A stretch of 64,000 bases of DNA from Clostridium swellfunianum. Its GTDB lineage: Bacteria; Bacillota; Clostridia; Clostridiales; Clostridiaceae. Shown in pieces: positions 53,730-62,724 of the stretch. The translations under genes and the position numbers were made by a program. Location: assembly GCF_023656515.1 (NCBI RefSeq), contig NZ_JAMOFV010000006.1, positions 334,025-398,024 on the forward strand, in the 5' to 3' direction. Position 1 is the first letter of the stretch. Each line of letters begins with the position of its first letter. The notes beneath the pieces were generated by a model that ran no database searches, was not told the DNA's origin, and was given only the letters and a program-made list of their open reading frames with translations.

Positions 53730-54518
53730 ATGATATTTTCTTCATTATATAGTGGCAGCAGCGGCAACAGCATGTTTATATCCTCCGGTGAAGCAAAAAT
53801 ATTGATAGATGCGGGTTTGCCAGGTAAAAGCATTGAAAAAGCGTTGAAAGATATAGATCAAAATCCAGCGGAACTTGATGCAATTTTTGTGACCCACGAA
53901 CATTCAGACCATGTTAAGGGAATAGGGGTTTTATCTAGAAAATACAATCTTCCTATATATGCTAATGAGCTTACATGGAAGGCTATGCCTAGTTCTATTG
54001 GAAATATTAAGGAAGATAATATCAGGGTTATGCTTGAAAACCAAGTTTCTATTAAGGATTTGGATATAGTTAGTTTTGAAATACCACATGATTCTGCATC
54101 AGCTCAAGGTTATGCCGTATATCATGGGAAAAAGAAGGTAGCTGTTGCTACCGACTTAGGACATTATTCTGAAATAGTCAGGAAAAATATAGAGGATGCG
54201 GATGTAATTCTTATTGAAAGCAACCATGATGTTGAGATGCTAAAGTTTGGACCTTATCCATATCCCTTAAAGAGGAGAGTCTTAAGTGATTTTGGACATC
54301 TCTCAAATGACGCTTGTGGAAATGCTATTTCAGAGCTTATAAATGGCTCAAAGAGAAAGAGAGTAATATTAGGCCATTTAAGCGAGACAAACAACTATCC
54401 AGAGCTTGCTTATCAAACTGTGGTTAATATATTAAGGGAAAAAGGCATTGATTTAAATAAAGATATAGGTCTGACTGTTGCAAGAAGAGACATGCCAAGT
54501 AACTATATTGAATTTTAG
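53730..54518 (+). CDS. walJ: WalJ/YycJ-type metallo-beta-lactamase fold hydrolase
   Basis: A 262-aa cytoplasmic hydrolase with THEHSDHVKG near residue 55 (metal ligands), ATDLGH near residue 138 and a later SNH and GHLSETNN that complete the dinuclear metal site. The N-terminus SSLYSGSSGNSMFIS is typical of YycJ/WalJ, linked in Bacillus to cell-wall and replication control. It follows murA by 41 nt and precedes a GerMN lipoprotein, an order shared by several clostridia. Confidence 0.88.
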   Translation: MIFSSLYSGSSGNSMFISSGEAKILIDAGLPGKSIEKALKDIDQNPAELDAIFVTHEHSDHVKGIGVLSRKYNLPIYANELTWKAMPSSIGNIKEDNIRVMLENQVSIKDLDIVSFEIPHDSASAQGYAVYHGKKKVAVATDLGHYSEIVRKNIEDADVILIESNHDVEMLKFGPYPYPLKRRVLSDFGHLSNDACGNAISELINGSKRKRVILGHLSETNNYPELAYQTVVNILREKGIDLNKDIGLTVARRDMPSNYIEF

Positions 54519-54539
54519 AGTACAGGTAGGAGGGTCATT

Positions 54540-55112
54540 ATGAGAAGGCTGCAAATATTAATTTTAACGAGCGCCGTTTTTATTTCTACCCTAAGTTTTG
54601 CTGGTTGCGAAAAGAAGGATAAATTAAGTATCAATAATAATGAAAAGCTTAAAAATATTGTCTTGCCAAAAGAGAAGGATCAAAATATAAATCTGGATTT
54701 GTATTTTGATTCCTCATCAAATAAAGAAAAGGCACAAGTAGCGAAAGAAGAAAGGCTTGTTAACAAGGAAGAACTTGTTGGAGAAATTATTATGCAGGAA
54801 CTTTTAAAGGGACCTGCTAATGTTGCCGGCAGTGGGCTTAAGCCTATTTTTCCTAAGGAAACCAGGCTGTTAAGCTTTTCTATAAAAGATGCAATAGCCT
54901 ATGTAAGTTTAAGCGGCGAGGCTAGGACTACTATGAGTCCAGCAAAAGAGGAAGCGCTCTTGAGGTCTATATTGAACTCTTTAACACAACTTCCATCAGT
55001 ATCGAAGGTTAAGATTATGGTTGATAATAAAGACATCCAAAGTATAGGTGGAAACCATGATACTTCTAAGCCTTTTGGTAAAGAAGACATAGAAGGTATA
55101 TTAAAGAAGTAA
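54540..55112 (+). CDS. GerMN-domain lipoprotein
   Basis: A 190-aa exported protein. A signal peptide ends in a lipobox LSFAGC (Cys near residue 23), so it is lipid-anchored; the GerMN domain (about 70-185) has the ILNSLTQLPSVSKVKIMVD strand-helix pattern. GerM in Bacillus takes part in the engulfment and germination machinery. GGAGGG precedes the ATG; 21 nt after walJ. Confidence 0.88.
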   Translation: MRRLQILILTSAVFISTLSFAGCEKKDKLSINNNEKLKNIVLPKEKDQNINLDLYFDSSSNKEKAQVAKEERLVNKEELVGEIIMQELLKGPANVAGSGLKPIFPKETRLLSFSIKDAIAYVSLSGEARTTMSPAKEEALLRSILNSLTQLPSVSKVKIMVDNKDIQSIGGNHDTSKPFGKEDIEGILKK

Positions 55113-55198
55113 CTTTTTACAAATATTGAAAACGGTTAATAATTTTATTATAATAACTATAGTAAAAGATAAAACTTTTAACAAAAGGAGAAATTAAC

Positions 55199-55702
55199 AT
55201 GAGCCTATATAAACAATGGACTGACATGGTTGTAGATTATGTAAAAACTAGAGGAGAGGCAGCTTTCTGGAATGAGTATGGAGCTATAGAAAGAAGTATA
55301 TATAGCAAGGTACTAGCTAACCATAAAAGAGAAATAAAAGGTACTATCAATGCTTTATCAGAAGAATTTGGAACAACAAACATATTCTTCATGGGATTTC
55401 TAGATGGAATAAATGAAAGTCTTATAGAAAATATCGATCTTGAAAGCATAAATGAAAATACAGAGATTGAATTAAAGATAGACTTTGAAAAGTTATATTT
55501 CAATATGCTTGATGCGAAAGCAGACTATCTTTATGAACTTCCACAATGGGAAGGTATATTCTCAAAGGAAAAGAGAAAAGAAATCCAAGTTAAGTGGAGA
55601 GAAACAAAGACAATAGTTAATGAGAATAAAGTAGGAAGAAATGATCCATGTCCATGTGGAAGCGGAAAGAAATACAAGAAATGTTGCGGAGTTAACGCTT
55701 AA
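55199..55702 (+). CDS. SEC-C metal-binding domain protein
   Basis: The 167-aa protein ends in the SEC-C zinc motif, [19 protein letters not shown] (CxCx8CC, residues 145-165), and the N-terminal part is helical and acidic with no known domain. SEC-C in SecA binds SecB and ribosomes; here it is likely a ribosome or protein contact. AAGGAG lies before the ATG. Confidence 0.85.
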   Translation: MSLYKQWTDMVVDYVKTRGEAAFWNEYGAIERSIYSKVLANHKREIKGTINALSEEFGTTNIFFMGFLDGINESLIENIDLESINENTEIELKIDFEKLYFNMLDAKADYLYELPQWEGIFSKEKRKEIQVKWRETKTIVNENKVGRNDPCPCGSGKKYKKCCGVNA

Positions 55703-55712
55703 TTAATAATAA

Positions 55713-55750
55713 AAACTGATATCTTGAGCTTCAAGATATCAGTTTTTTGT
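55713..55750. terminator. Terminator between SEC-C gene and iorB
   Basis: AACTGATATCTTGA and TCAAGATATCAGTT form a 14-bp stem followed by TTTT. It serves both convergent units. Confidence 0.9.
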
Positions 55751-56328
55751 TATGCTTCTCTACCAAGGTAGAAAGCTTTCTTGTTAAGTTCTATGGTTTT
55801 AGAAGGTACATTTTTTTCTATAGATCTCTCCCAAGCATCAATGCTTAGAGGAAGGATTGTTGATAGTCTGCCAAGCATAACTAAATTCATAACTTTAGAA
55901 TTTCCGAGGCTATCTGCAAGCTCCTGAGCACTAATTAAGATAACTTGAAGTTTTTTATCAGCAAGTAGTTCCGTGATGTTTTTAGGATACTCTTCTTTTT
56001 CAATTAGAACTCTGTTTGGGAAGATACTTAACTTATTTAATAAAACCGTTGCGTTAGGCTTTAAGTTATAGCTCCAGCGTAGCGCTTCAAGCTGCTCTAA
56101 AGCTAAAAGTACATCGACTTCTCCTTCAGGTATAAGAGCAGAGTGAACTTTTTCACCAAATCTTACACTTCCCCATACCATACCGCCCCTTTGGGAAAGT
56201 CCAATTACATCGCTTGTCTTTAAGTCATAACCGTCTTCAAAGGCTGCCTCAGATAAAATTTTTGTAGTCAAAACAAGCCCTTGTCCTCCGCAGCCGCACA
56301 AAAGGATATTAGTTATATTCATAATCAA
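55750..56328 (-). CDS. iorB: Indolepyruvate:ferredoxin oxidoreductase, beta subunit
   Basis: The 192-aa gamma-type domain of the 2-oxoacid oxidoreductase family, with GCGGQGLVLTTKIL near residue 10 and SQRGGMVWGSVRFG near residue 46. It pairs with IorA to decarboxylate aryl pyruvates from aromatic amino acids to acyl-CoA, reducing ferredoxin. Its start overlaps the iorA stop by four nt, so it is translationally coupled. Confidence 0.92.
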   Translation of the reverse strand: MIMNITNILLCGCGGQGLVLTTKILSEAAFEDGYDLKTSDVIGLSQRGGMVWGSVRFGEKVHSALIPEGEVDVLLALEQLEALRWSYNLKPNATVLLNKLSIFPNRVLIEKEEYPKNITELLADKKLQVILISAQELADSLGNSKVMNLVMLGRLSTILPLSIDAWERSIEKNVPSKTIELNKKAFYLGREA

Positions 56329-58112
56329 TCTCTCCTCTCTGCATTACTTATCTTAATTGCTCCTACTGGGCAAACCTGTGAACATACAGAGCAGCCAACA
56401 CACATATCTGGATTTATATATGAATTCTTTTTATCTTTTCCTTCATATTGCTTCATTGATATTGGAGGGCAATTTACTCGTATACAGCTTCTGCAGCTTA
56501 TACAAATGGAATCATCTACATAATAATGATAAGCTTTAATCTTGTAGTTTAGTGCACAAGGTCTTGTAGTTACTATAACTGATAAACCTTCCCTTTTTAT
56601 AGCTGCGTGTATAATTTCTTTAGTTTTTTTATATTCAAATTGATCAACTACTGTTATGTCGTCAATCCCGAAAGATCTCAATACTTCAGGTATATTTATA
56701 CTATACAGATTTTCCTCTTTAAAATAATCTCCTGTAGTTGGAGTTACTTGCCCGCCGGTCATTGCAGTAGTTCTGTTATCTAATATAATTACTGTAATAT
56801 TTTCCTTAGCCTGGGCCAGCTGCACAAAGCCAGTCATACCTGAATGAAAGAAAGTACCGTCACCTATCGTAGCAACTATTGGTTTATTTACCCCTAGCCT
56901 TTTGTATACTTTTGCCATACCTAGCGCTGATCCTAGAGAAGCTCCCATACTTATATTAGTCTTATGAACTTCAAAAGGTTCTAAGACCCCGAGAGAGTAA
57001 CATCCTATATCACCCATTACTGTTGCTTTTGCCATTTTAAGAATATGGTATATAGGTCTATGAGGACAGCCTGCGCAAAGCATAGGTGTACGGGGAACCG
57101 TAGGTGTCTTTTCTACTATTGGACCTTCATGAAGTTCAATTACTTTGGCTTTAAGCAAACCAGCTTTTATTGTATCAACTGTGAGTTCTCCTGTATAAGG
57201 AAAATATTTTTTCCCCTCTACTGCTATACCAATTGCTTTAAGTGTTTCCTCTATTAAGGGCATAAGTTCTTCAACGACTATTAAATTTTTATAGGTTTTA
57301 GATAGTTCTTTTATTTGGGCGACTGGCAAAGGCCAAACCATAGCAAGCTTCAATATGGATGCCTTTGGAGAAATTTCTTTCAGTACTTCATAAGGCATGC
57401 CGCTTGTTATTATAAGAGTTTCAGTACCTTCAACTTCTTCTAAAATATTGAAATTGAAGCTATTATTAAAATCCTCAAGCTTATTCATTCTCTCGTTCAT
57501 AAACTTTTGCTGCTCATTAGAATAAGGAGGCAGCATGCAGTATCTTGATTGATCTTCTTTAAAACCATAAGGCATGAGATTTTCCCTATCACCTAGTTCT
57601 ACAATACCTCTACTGTGGCAAAGTCTACTTGTGAGCCTAATCATAGCAGGAGTGCCGAATTGTTCGCTTAACTCTAAAGCTTTTATGGTATAATCTTTTG
57701 CCTCTTGAGGTGTAGCTGGATCAAATACAGGTATATTAGCAAATTTCCCCCAAAATCTGCTGTCTTGCTCATTTTGAGAGCTTGTAAGACCAGGATCATC
57801 TCCGACAACTAGGAGAAAGCCTCCATTTATTTTTGTCTGAGTAAAGGTCATGAAGGGATCCGCAGCTATGTTAACTCCTACATGTTTCATAGACACCATT
57901 GACCTTGCCCCCGCAAAGCTTGCTCCCATAGCTATTTCAAAGGCAACTTTTTCATTCGAAGCCCACTCGCTGTCTACATCCTTATATTTTTTTAGAGATT
58001 CTAAAATATCTACTGTAGGAGAACCAGGATAACTTGAAACAATGAAGCCACCAGCCTCCCAAAAACCTTGACTTACCGCTTCATTGCCAGTTAATACAGT
58101 TTTGTTTCCCAA
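56325..58112 (-). CDS. iorA: Indolepyruvate:ferredoxin oxidoreductase, alpha subunit
   Basis: A 595-aa subunit with a pyrimidine-binding domain first (residues 1-170, VSSYPGSPTVDILE near the start), a central linker, the TPP-binding domain (about 330-520, GDIGCYSLG and GDGTFFHSG) and two [4Fe-4S] ferredoxin motifs at the C-terminus (CISCRSC ... and CVGCSVCSQVCP). Together with IorB it feeds electrons from aromatic amino acid breakdown to ferredoxin, such as the one encoded at 10143. GGGGGTG lies before the ATG. Confidence 0.95.
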   Translation of the reverse strand: MGNKTVLTGNEAVSQGFWEAGGFIVSSYPGSPTVDILESLKKYKDVDSEWASNEKVAFEIAMGASFAGARSMVSMKHVGVNIAADPFMTFTQTKINGGFLLVVGDDPGLTSSQNEQDSRFWGKFANIPVFDPATPQEAKDYTIKALELSEQFGTPAMIRLTSRLCHSRGIVELGDRENLMPYGFKEDQSRYCMLPPYSNEQQKFMNERMNKLEDFNNSFNFNILEEVEGTETLIITSGMPYEVLKEISPKASILKLAMVWPLPVAQIKELSKTYKNLIVVEELMPLIEETLKAIGIAVEGKKYFPYTGELTVDTIKAGLLKAKVIELHEGPIVEKTPTVPRTPMLCAGCPHRPIYHILKMAKATVMGDIGCYSLGVLEPFEVHKTNISMGASLGSALGMAKVYKRLGVNKPIVATIGDGTFFHSGMTGFVQLAQAKENITVIILDNRTTAMTGGQVTPTTGDYFKEENLYSINIPEVLRSFGIDDITVVDQFEYKKTKEIIHAAIKREGLSVIVTTRPCALNYKIKAYHYYVDDSICISCRSCIRVNCPPISMKQYEGKDKKNSYINPDMCVGCSVCSQVCPVGAIKISNAERRD

Positions 58113-58274
58113 TATAACACCCCCAATTGAATTTTAATAAACACGTTAATATTTTCATTTTTTTTAAAATGGGCTAAAATATGTTTATGATGCTACTCAA
58201 CAATTAAGAACACATACGCTTGGTATTTCCCAGGTAATAACAGTTCTCATGGTTTTGATAAAGAGGAGAAGGAT

Positions 58275-58730
58275 ATGAATATAACAATAGTTGCAGTAGG
58301 AAAAATTAAAGAAAAGTATCTAAGGGATGCAATAGAAGATTACTCAAAGAAGCTTAGTAAACATGTGAGGCTTCAATTAATCGAGGTTTCTGATGAAAAG
58401 ACACCTGATAATGCATCTGAAAAAGAAGAATTTCAAATCAAGGCAAAAGAAGGAGAGGCTATTTTAAAGCACATAAAGGACACAGCATATGTTTATGCTT
58501 TAGCTATTGAAGGAAAAATAGCCACAACAGAGGAACTGAAAAAAAGTATTAGGAGTTTAGACCATGGAGAAGGAAAAGAAGTGGTATTTATAATTGGGGG
58601 ATCGTTAGGACTTTCAAAGGAAGTTTTAAGTAGAGCTAACTATAAGTTATCTTTTTCTAGGATGACATTCCCTCATCAGCTTATGAGAGTTATACTATTG
58701 GAGCAATTAAATAAAATTATTAATAATTAG
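58275..58730 (+). CDS. rlmH: RlmH-family protein 1, C-terminally truncated
   Basis: RlmH methylates pseudouridine 1915 in helix 69 of 23S rRNA. This 151-aa copy has the SPOUT core intact: EVVFIIGGSLGLSKEV near residue 102 (SAM loop) and FSRMTFPHQLMRVILLEQ near residue 128 (knot). It then ends in LNKIINN and a stop, where normal RlmH (about 159 aa) continues with YRAFKI and a final YHK that reach the substrate. The missing tail may impair it unless the next paralogue supplies it. AGAGGAG precedes the ATG. Confidence 0.85.
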   Translation: MNITIVAVGKIKEKYLRDAIEDYSKKLSKHVRLQLIEVSDEKTPDNASEKEEFQIKAKEGEAILKHIKDTAYVYALAIEGKIATTEELKKSIRSLDHGEGKEVVFIIGGSLGLSKEVLSRANYKLSFSRMTFPHQLMRVILLEQLNKIINN

Positions 58731-58901
58731 TGGAGCATAATAATTAGCAATTCTAAATTAAATAGTACACCTTCTAGTAAACATATAAAGAACCAGATGG
58801 TAAAGAGTAAATACAATCTATTAGGAAAAATTCTTTAAAAGGGATGCAAGTAAGGGATTACTAGAAAAAATGTACTAATATTTATAAGTGGAGATTTTAC
58901 A

Positions 58902-59321
58902 ATGAATATTAAAGTAATAACCTTGGATAAAATAAGAGATAAATTTGCGAAAGAGGCTACTGCAGAGTATACTAAAAGACTTTCAAAGTATTGTAAACTA
59001 TCTTACAAAGAATGTAAGAGTTGCACTCAGGTTCTCAAAGAATTAGATGATAAGAGCTTTGTAGTGCATATAAGCACACAAGGAAACCTGATATCTTCAG
59101 AAGAATTAGCAAAAAAAATTTCAGACCTGGCATTAGCAGGCAAGAGTGATATTAGTTTTTTAATATCTCAAGAGGAATTAAATGAACGAATTCAAGAAAA
59201 GATAAATATTGCTCTAGCCGTTTCTAAAATGGATATAGATTTTAGTGTTTTGATTGTAATCTTACATGAACAAATTTATAGAGCTTATAGAATTAACTCT
59301 AATGAACCGTATCATAAATAA
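58902..59321 (+). CDS. RlmH-family protein 2, degenerate SAM site
   Basis: A 139-aa paralogue of the preceding gene. The N-terminus (MNIKVITLDKIRDKFAKEAT) and the end (HEQIYRAYRINSNEPYHK) are clear RlmH, including the tail missing in copy 1. The SAM loop GGSLGLS is replaced by SQEELNE and the MTFPHQ knot motif by MDIDFS, so it should not bind SAM alone. A heterodimer with copy 1 is possible because the RlmH active site is built from both subunits. GTGGAG lies 13 nt before the ATG. Confidence 0.75.
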   Translation: MNIKVITLDKIRDKFAKEATAEYTKRLSKYCKLSYKECKSCTQVLKELDDKSFVVHISTQGNLISSEELAKKISDLALAGKSDISFLISQEELNERIQEKINIALAVSKMDIDFSVLIVILHEQIYRAYRINSNEPYHK

Positions 59322-59400
59322 CATAGATATGCAAATATTATTGTAATAGTGCATTATTTTCATAAGAAATGTTTACTGATAATTATGTAAGTAAAATAAT

Positions 59401-59443
59401 AAAAAAGCCGCTTTGCTATCACTAGGCATCAAAGCGGCTTTTT
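59401..59443. terminator. Bidirectional terminator
   Basis: AAAAAGCCGCTTTG and CAAAGCGGCTTTTT form a 14-bp stem with a 13-nt loop between the convergent RlmH2 and ahpF genes. Confidence 0.9.
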
Positions 59444-59446
59444 AAA

Positions 59447-60976
59447 TTAGTTTCGTATTAAATAATCAAATGCACCTAAGGCTGCACTTGCACCTGAACC
59501 CATAGATATAATAATCTGTTTATAGGGACTATTTGTACAATCACCTGCAGCAAATATACCGGAAACACTTGTAGCACCGCGATTATCAACTATAATTTCA
59601 CCCATACGATTACGTTCAACTGTATTACCTAACCATTCTGTATTTGGTACAAGTCCTATTTGGACGAATACACCTTGAAGTTCAACATGAGATTCTTCAC
59701 CTGTAGCACGGTCAATGTAGGTAATTCCATTTACCTTGTCAGTTCCAGTGATTTCCTTTGTTTGAACATTTTTTAGCACTGTTACATTAGGAAGGCTATA
59801 CAGACGCTCTTGGAGAACTGCATCTGCTTTAAGCTCTGGCATAAATTCAAGAACAGTTACATGTTTTACGATACCTGCAAGATCGATTGCTGCTTCAATA
59901 CCGGAGTTTCCACCTCCAATAACTGCTACATCTTTTCCTTTAAATAATGGACCATCACAGTGAGGACAGTAAGCTACGCCATTGTTCTTAAATTCTGCTT
60001 CTCCAGGTACGCCAACGTTACGCCAGCGAGCACCTGTTGAAATAATTACACTCTTACTCTTTAAAACAGCGCCATTTTCAAGTTCAACTTCAATTAATTC
60101 TTTCTTTTCTATATTTTTAGCACGTTGTGCCTTCATAATATCAATATTATATTCTTTAACATGTTCTTCAAGGCTTGCTGCAAGCTTAGAACCTTCAGTA
60201 TATTTTACACTAATAAAGTTTTCGATTCCAACAGTTTCAAGCACTTGACCACCGAAGCGTTCAGCTACTATTCCTGTACGAATTCCCTTACGTGCTGAAT
60301 AGATAGCTGCACTAGCACCTGAAGGTCCCCCTCCAATAACTAGCACATCAAATGGCTCCTTAGTATCAAACTCTGAAGCATCTGAACCTTCGCCGATCTT
60401 TGCAAGTATTTCTTCGATTGTCATACGACCACTACCAAAGAACTCACCATTTAGATAAACAGTAGGCACTGCCATAATATTTTTATTTTCTACCTCATTC
60501 TTGAAGGCAGTACCGTCAATCATAGTATGAGTAATGCCTGAGTTAAGAATACTCATCAGGTTTAATGCCTGAACAACATCAGGACAGTTGTGGCAGCTTA
60601 AACTAATATATGATTCAAAATGGTATTCACCTTTAATATTTTTAATTTGATCAATTACTTTTGCCTCAACCTTTGAAGGTCTTCCGCTAACTTGAAGTAG
60701 AGCTAGTACTAGGGAAGTAAATTCATGCCCTAAAGGAATACCGGCAAAAGTTACTCCAGTTTCCTCTCCAACACGATTCACACTAAAGCTTGGTGTTCTT
60801 GAAAGTTCAACTTTTTCTACAATAATTCTAGATGACATTAAAGCTAGCTCATTAACTAGAGCTAGCATGTCATTAGATATATCGTCGGACCCAGCACTTA
60901 CCTTCAAGACCACGTCGCCCTCCATCAGTTGAAGATATTGAGCTAATTGGGATTTTATATCTGCGTCCAGTATCAT
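59447..60976 (-). CDS. ahpF: Alkyl hydroperoxide reductase subunit F
   Basis: A 509-aa flavoprotein that passes electrons from NAD(P)H to AhpC. The N-terminal double-thioredoxin-like domain has CHNC near residue 128, the FAD-binding GGGPSGASAAIYSARKG begins near residue 214, the redox pair is YCPHCDG near residue 344, and the NAD motif GGGNSGIEAA near 364. It lies 12 nt after ahpC. GGAGAAAG precedes the ATG. Confidence 0.96.
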   Translation of the reverse strand: MILDADIKSQLAQYLQLMEGDVVLKVSAGSDDISNDMLALVNELALMSSRIIVEKVELSRTPSFSVNRVGEETGVTFAGIPLGHEFTSLVLALLQVSGRPSKVEAKVIDQIKNIKGEYHFESYISLSCHNCPDVVQALNLMSILNSGITHTMIDGTAFKNEVENKNIMAVPTVYLNGEFFGSGRMTIEEILAKIGEGSDASEFDTKEPFDVLVIGGGPSGASAAIYSARKGIRTGIVAERFGGQVLETVGIENFISVKYTEGSKLAASLEEHVKEYNIDIMKAQRAKNIEKKELIEVELENGAVLKSKSVIISTGARWRNVGVPGEAEFKNNGVAYCPHCDGPLFKGKDVAVIGGGNSGIEAAIDLAGIVKHVTVLEFMPELKADAVLQERLYSLPNVTVLKNVQTKEITGTDKVNGITYIDRATGEESHVELQGVFVQIGLVPNTEWLGNTVERNRMGEIIVDNRGATSVSGIFAAGDCTNSPYKQIIISMGSGASAALGAFDYLIRN

Positions 60977-60988
60977 ATCTTTCTCCTT

Positions 60989-61552
60989 TTATATCTTTCC
61001 TACTAAATCAAGACTTGGCTTAAGTGTAGCAGCTCCTTCTTTCCATCTAGCTGGGCAAACTTCGCCAGGATTGTTTCTTACATATTGAGCAGCCTTTATC
61101 TTGTTGATTAGAGTGCTTGCATCACGTCCAATTCCGCCAGCGTTGATTTCAACAGCTTGAATAACACCGTCTGGATCTATTATAAAGGTACCACGATCAG
61201 CAAGACCATCAGCTTCTATTAATACATCAAAGTTTCTTGATAGTGCATGTGATGGGTCACCAATCATAGTGTAAGTAATTTTCTTAATAGCTTCTGAGCT
61301 ATCATGCCATGCTTTATGTGTGTAGTGAGTATCTGTTGAAACTGAGTAAACTTCAGCACCAAGTGATTTTAGTTCTTCGTAGTTATTTTGCAAGTCTTCT
61401 AATTCTGTTGGACATACAAAAGTAAAATCTGCTGGGTAGAAGCAAACTATGCTCCACTTTCCTTTAAAATCACCTTCTGTAACTTCTACAAATTTTCCGT
61501 TTTGATAAGCCTGCGCCTTGAATGGCTGAATTTCTTTCCCGATTAATGACAT
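60989..61552 (-). CDS. ahpC: Peroxiredoxin AhpC
   Basis: A 187-aa typical 2-Cys peroxiredoxin that removes peroxides. Peroxidatic Cys is in FVCPTEL near residue 46, the resolving Cys in EVCPARW near residue 166. AhpCF is the usual protection of an anaerobe during air exposure, in line with the hemerythrin gene in the window. GGAGGTAAA precedes the ATG. Confidence 0.97.
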   Translation of the reverse strand: MSLIGKEIQPFKAQAYQNGKFVEVTEGDFKGKWSIVCFYPADFTFVCPTELEDLQNNYEELKSLGAEVYSVSTDTHYTHKAWHDSSEAIKKITYTMIGDPSHALSRNFDVLIEADGLADRGTFIIDPDGVIQAVEINAGGIGRDASTLINKIKAAQYVRNNPGEVCPARWKEGAATLKPSLDLVGKI

Positions 61553-61640
61553 AATATATTTACCTCCTAAAGTTGAATTTAAATTTTAATTAATTTATAT
61601 AAATAGTTTTAATTTTTAATAATTAATAATAACTATTAAC

Positions 61641-61655
61641 TAATTATTATTATAC
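61641..61655. promoter_or_regulatory. Candidate PerR box upstream of ahpC
   Basis: On the minus strand the 15 bases agree at 11 of 14 specified positions with TTATAATnATTATAA, about 90 nt before the ahpC start. The surrounding sequence is very AT-rich, so a chance match is quite possible. Confidence 0.35.
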
Positions 61656-61735
61656 ATGATAAAAAATATCTGTCAAGGAATCTATGGAAATTTATTAGAT
61701 TTTTATGTAAAGCATAAAATATCATCAATAAAATA

Positions 61736-61763
61736 AAAACAGCATGGGTATATCATGCTGTTT
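61736..61763 (-). terminator. Terminator of the AraC gene
   Basis: AACAGCATG and CATGCTGTT form a 9-bp stem; the minus strand continues with TTTATTTTATT. Confidence 0.8.
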
Positions 61764-61780
61764 TGTGCGTAGTATATTAG

Positions 61781-62527
61781 TTAAACCATGTTGTTACTTC
61801 TATACTCAAGAGGAGTCTTGTTAGTAAGTTTCTTAAAAATCATATTAAAATAATTTTGATTGTTAAAGCCAACTGAAAGGGAAACTTCTAGTACCGATAA
61901 AGAAGTATTAATTAGAAGTTCCTTGCTTTTTTCTATTCTTGTATCATTTAAAAACTGAGAATAGGTTTTACCAGTCTCTTTTTTGAATAAATTGCAAAAA
62001 TAACATCTATTAATCTTTATATGGTTAGAGATATCATCTAAAGTTATAGGTTTATGAAAATTATCTTTTATATAGGTAACAGCCTTTTCTGTATAAGAGC
62101 CAATAGAATTTGCTTGAGATTTATCTGGTTTTAAAAAGTATGAATCGTTTCTTATATTATAGAACAAAGAGACAATATGAGGTATACAGTCTAAGGGTTT
62201 GTACACTATATTACCAATACATAAATCTGCATTAGTTTTGTATGGCCCAAAAATAAAAAAGCCTTCATTTATGCTGCAAGAACAAATATTAAAGGCAGTA
62301 AAATTAATATTATCTACACATGTGACTGTTATGTAAGGGACTTTTCCCTTGTTTAAAAGTCTTATTTTTGCAGCTTCAAAAATATTGTTTTCACAAAATA
62401 CTTTATCTAAAGCTTCATCATAACCTACTGAGTAAATTAGGGATCCGCAAGTTTTATAAGACTTCATTGGTATATGTGTACAGAGATAAAAGTTATCCAT
62501 TGAAGCACATAAGTTATTTACAACCAT
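61781..62527 (-). CDS. AraC-family transcriptional regulator
   Basis: A 248-aa regulator. The C-terminal ~100 residues are two AraC helix-turn-helix motifs (ITLDDISNHIKINRCYFCNLFK and VLEVSLSVGFNNQNYFNMIFK). The N-terminal sensor domain (about 1-135) has several Cys and resembles PocR-like domains only loosely. It is divergent from an iron-chelate importer, so it may respond to a siderophore or to iron; this is inferred from position. Confidence 0.85.
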   Translation of the reverse strand: MVVNNLCASMDNFYLCTHIPMKSYKTCGSLIYSVGYDEALDKVFCENNIFEAAKIRLLNKGKVPYITVTCVDNINFTAFNICSCSINEGFFIFGPYKTNADLCIGNIVYKPLDCIPHIVSLFYNIRNDSYFLKPDKSQANSIGSYTEKAVTYIKDNFHKPITLDDISNHIKINRCYFCNLFKKETGKTYSQFLNDTRIEKSKELLINTSLSVLEVSLSVGFNNQNYFNMIFKKLTNKTPLEYRSNNMV

Positions 62528-62724
62528 TTCTACTTGTTCACCTATCCTTTAAAAGTATCTCAATATATTTATAAAAAATCTCAATATATTTTAAGAATAC
62601 ATAAATATAAAATGCTAATATTAGTTGAGAATAAATTTCAATGTCAATGAAGTGTTGCCTTATTATATCGTATAAAAAATAGAAATGTCAAATTAAAAGG
62701 TGTTAATTATGCTTGGGAGGTATT

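Noticed and set aside
58700-58790. Frameshift restoring the RlmH tail in copy 1
   Set aside because: I read the other two plus-strand frames after the stop and found no YHK-like end; a simple one-base error does not restore it, although a larger error cannot be excluded.
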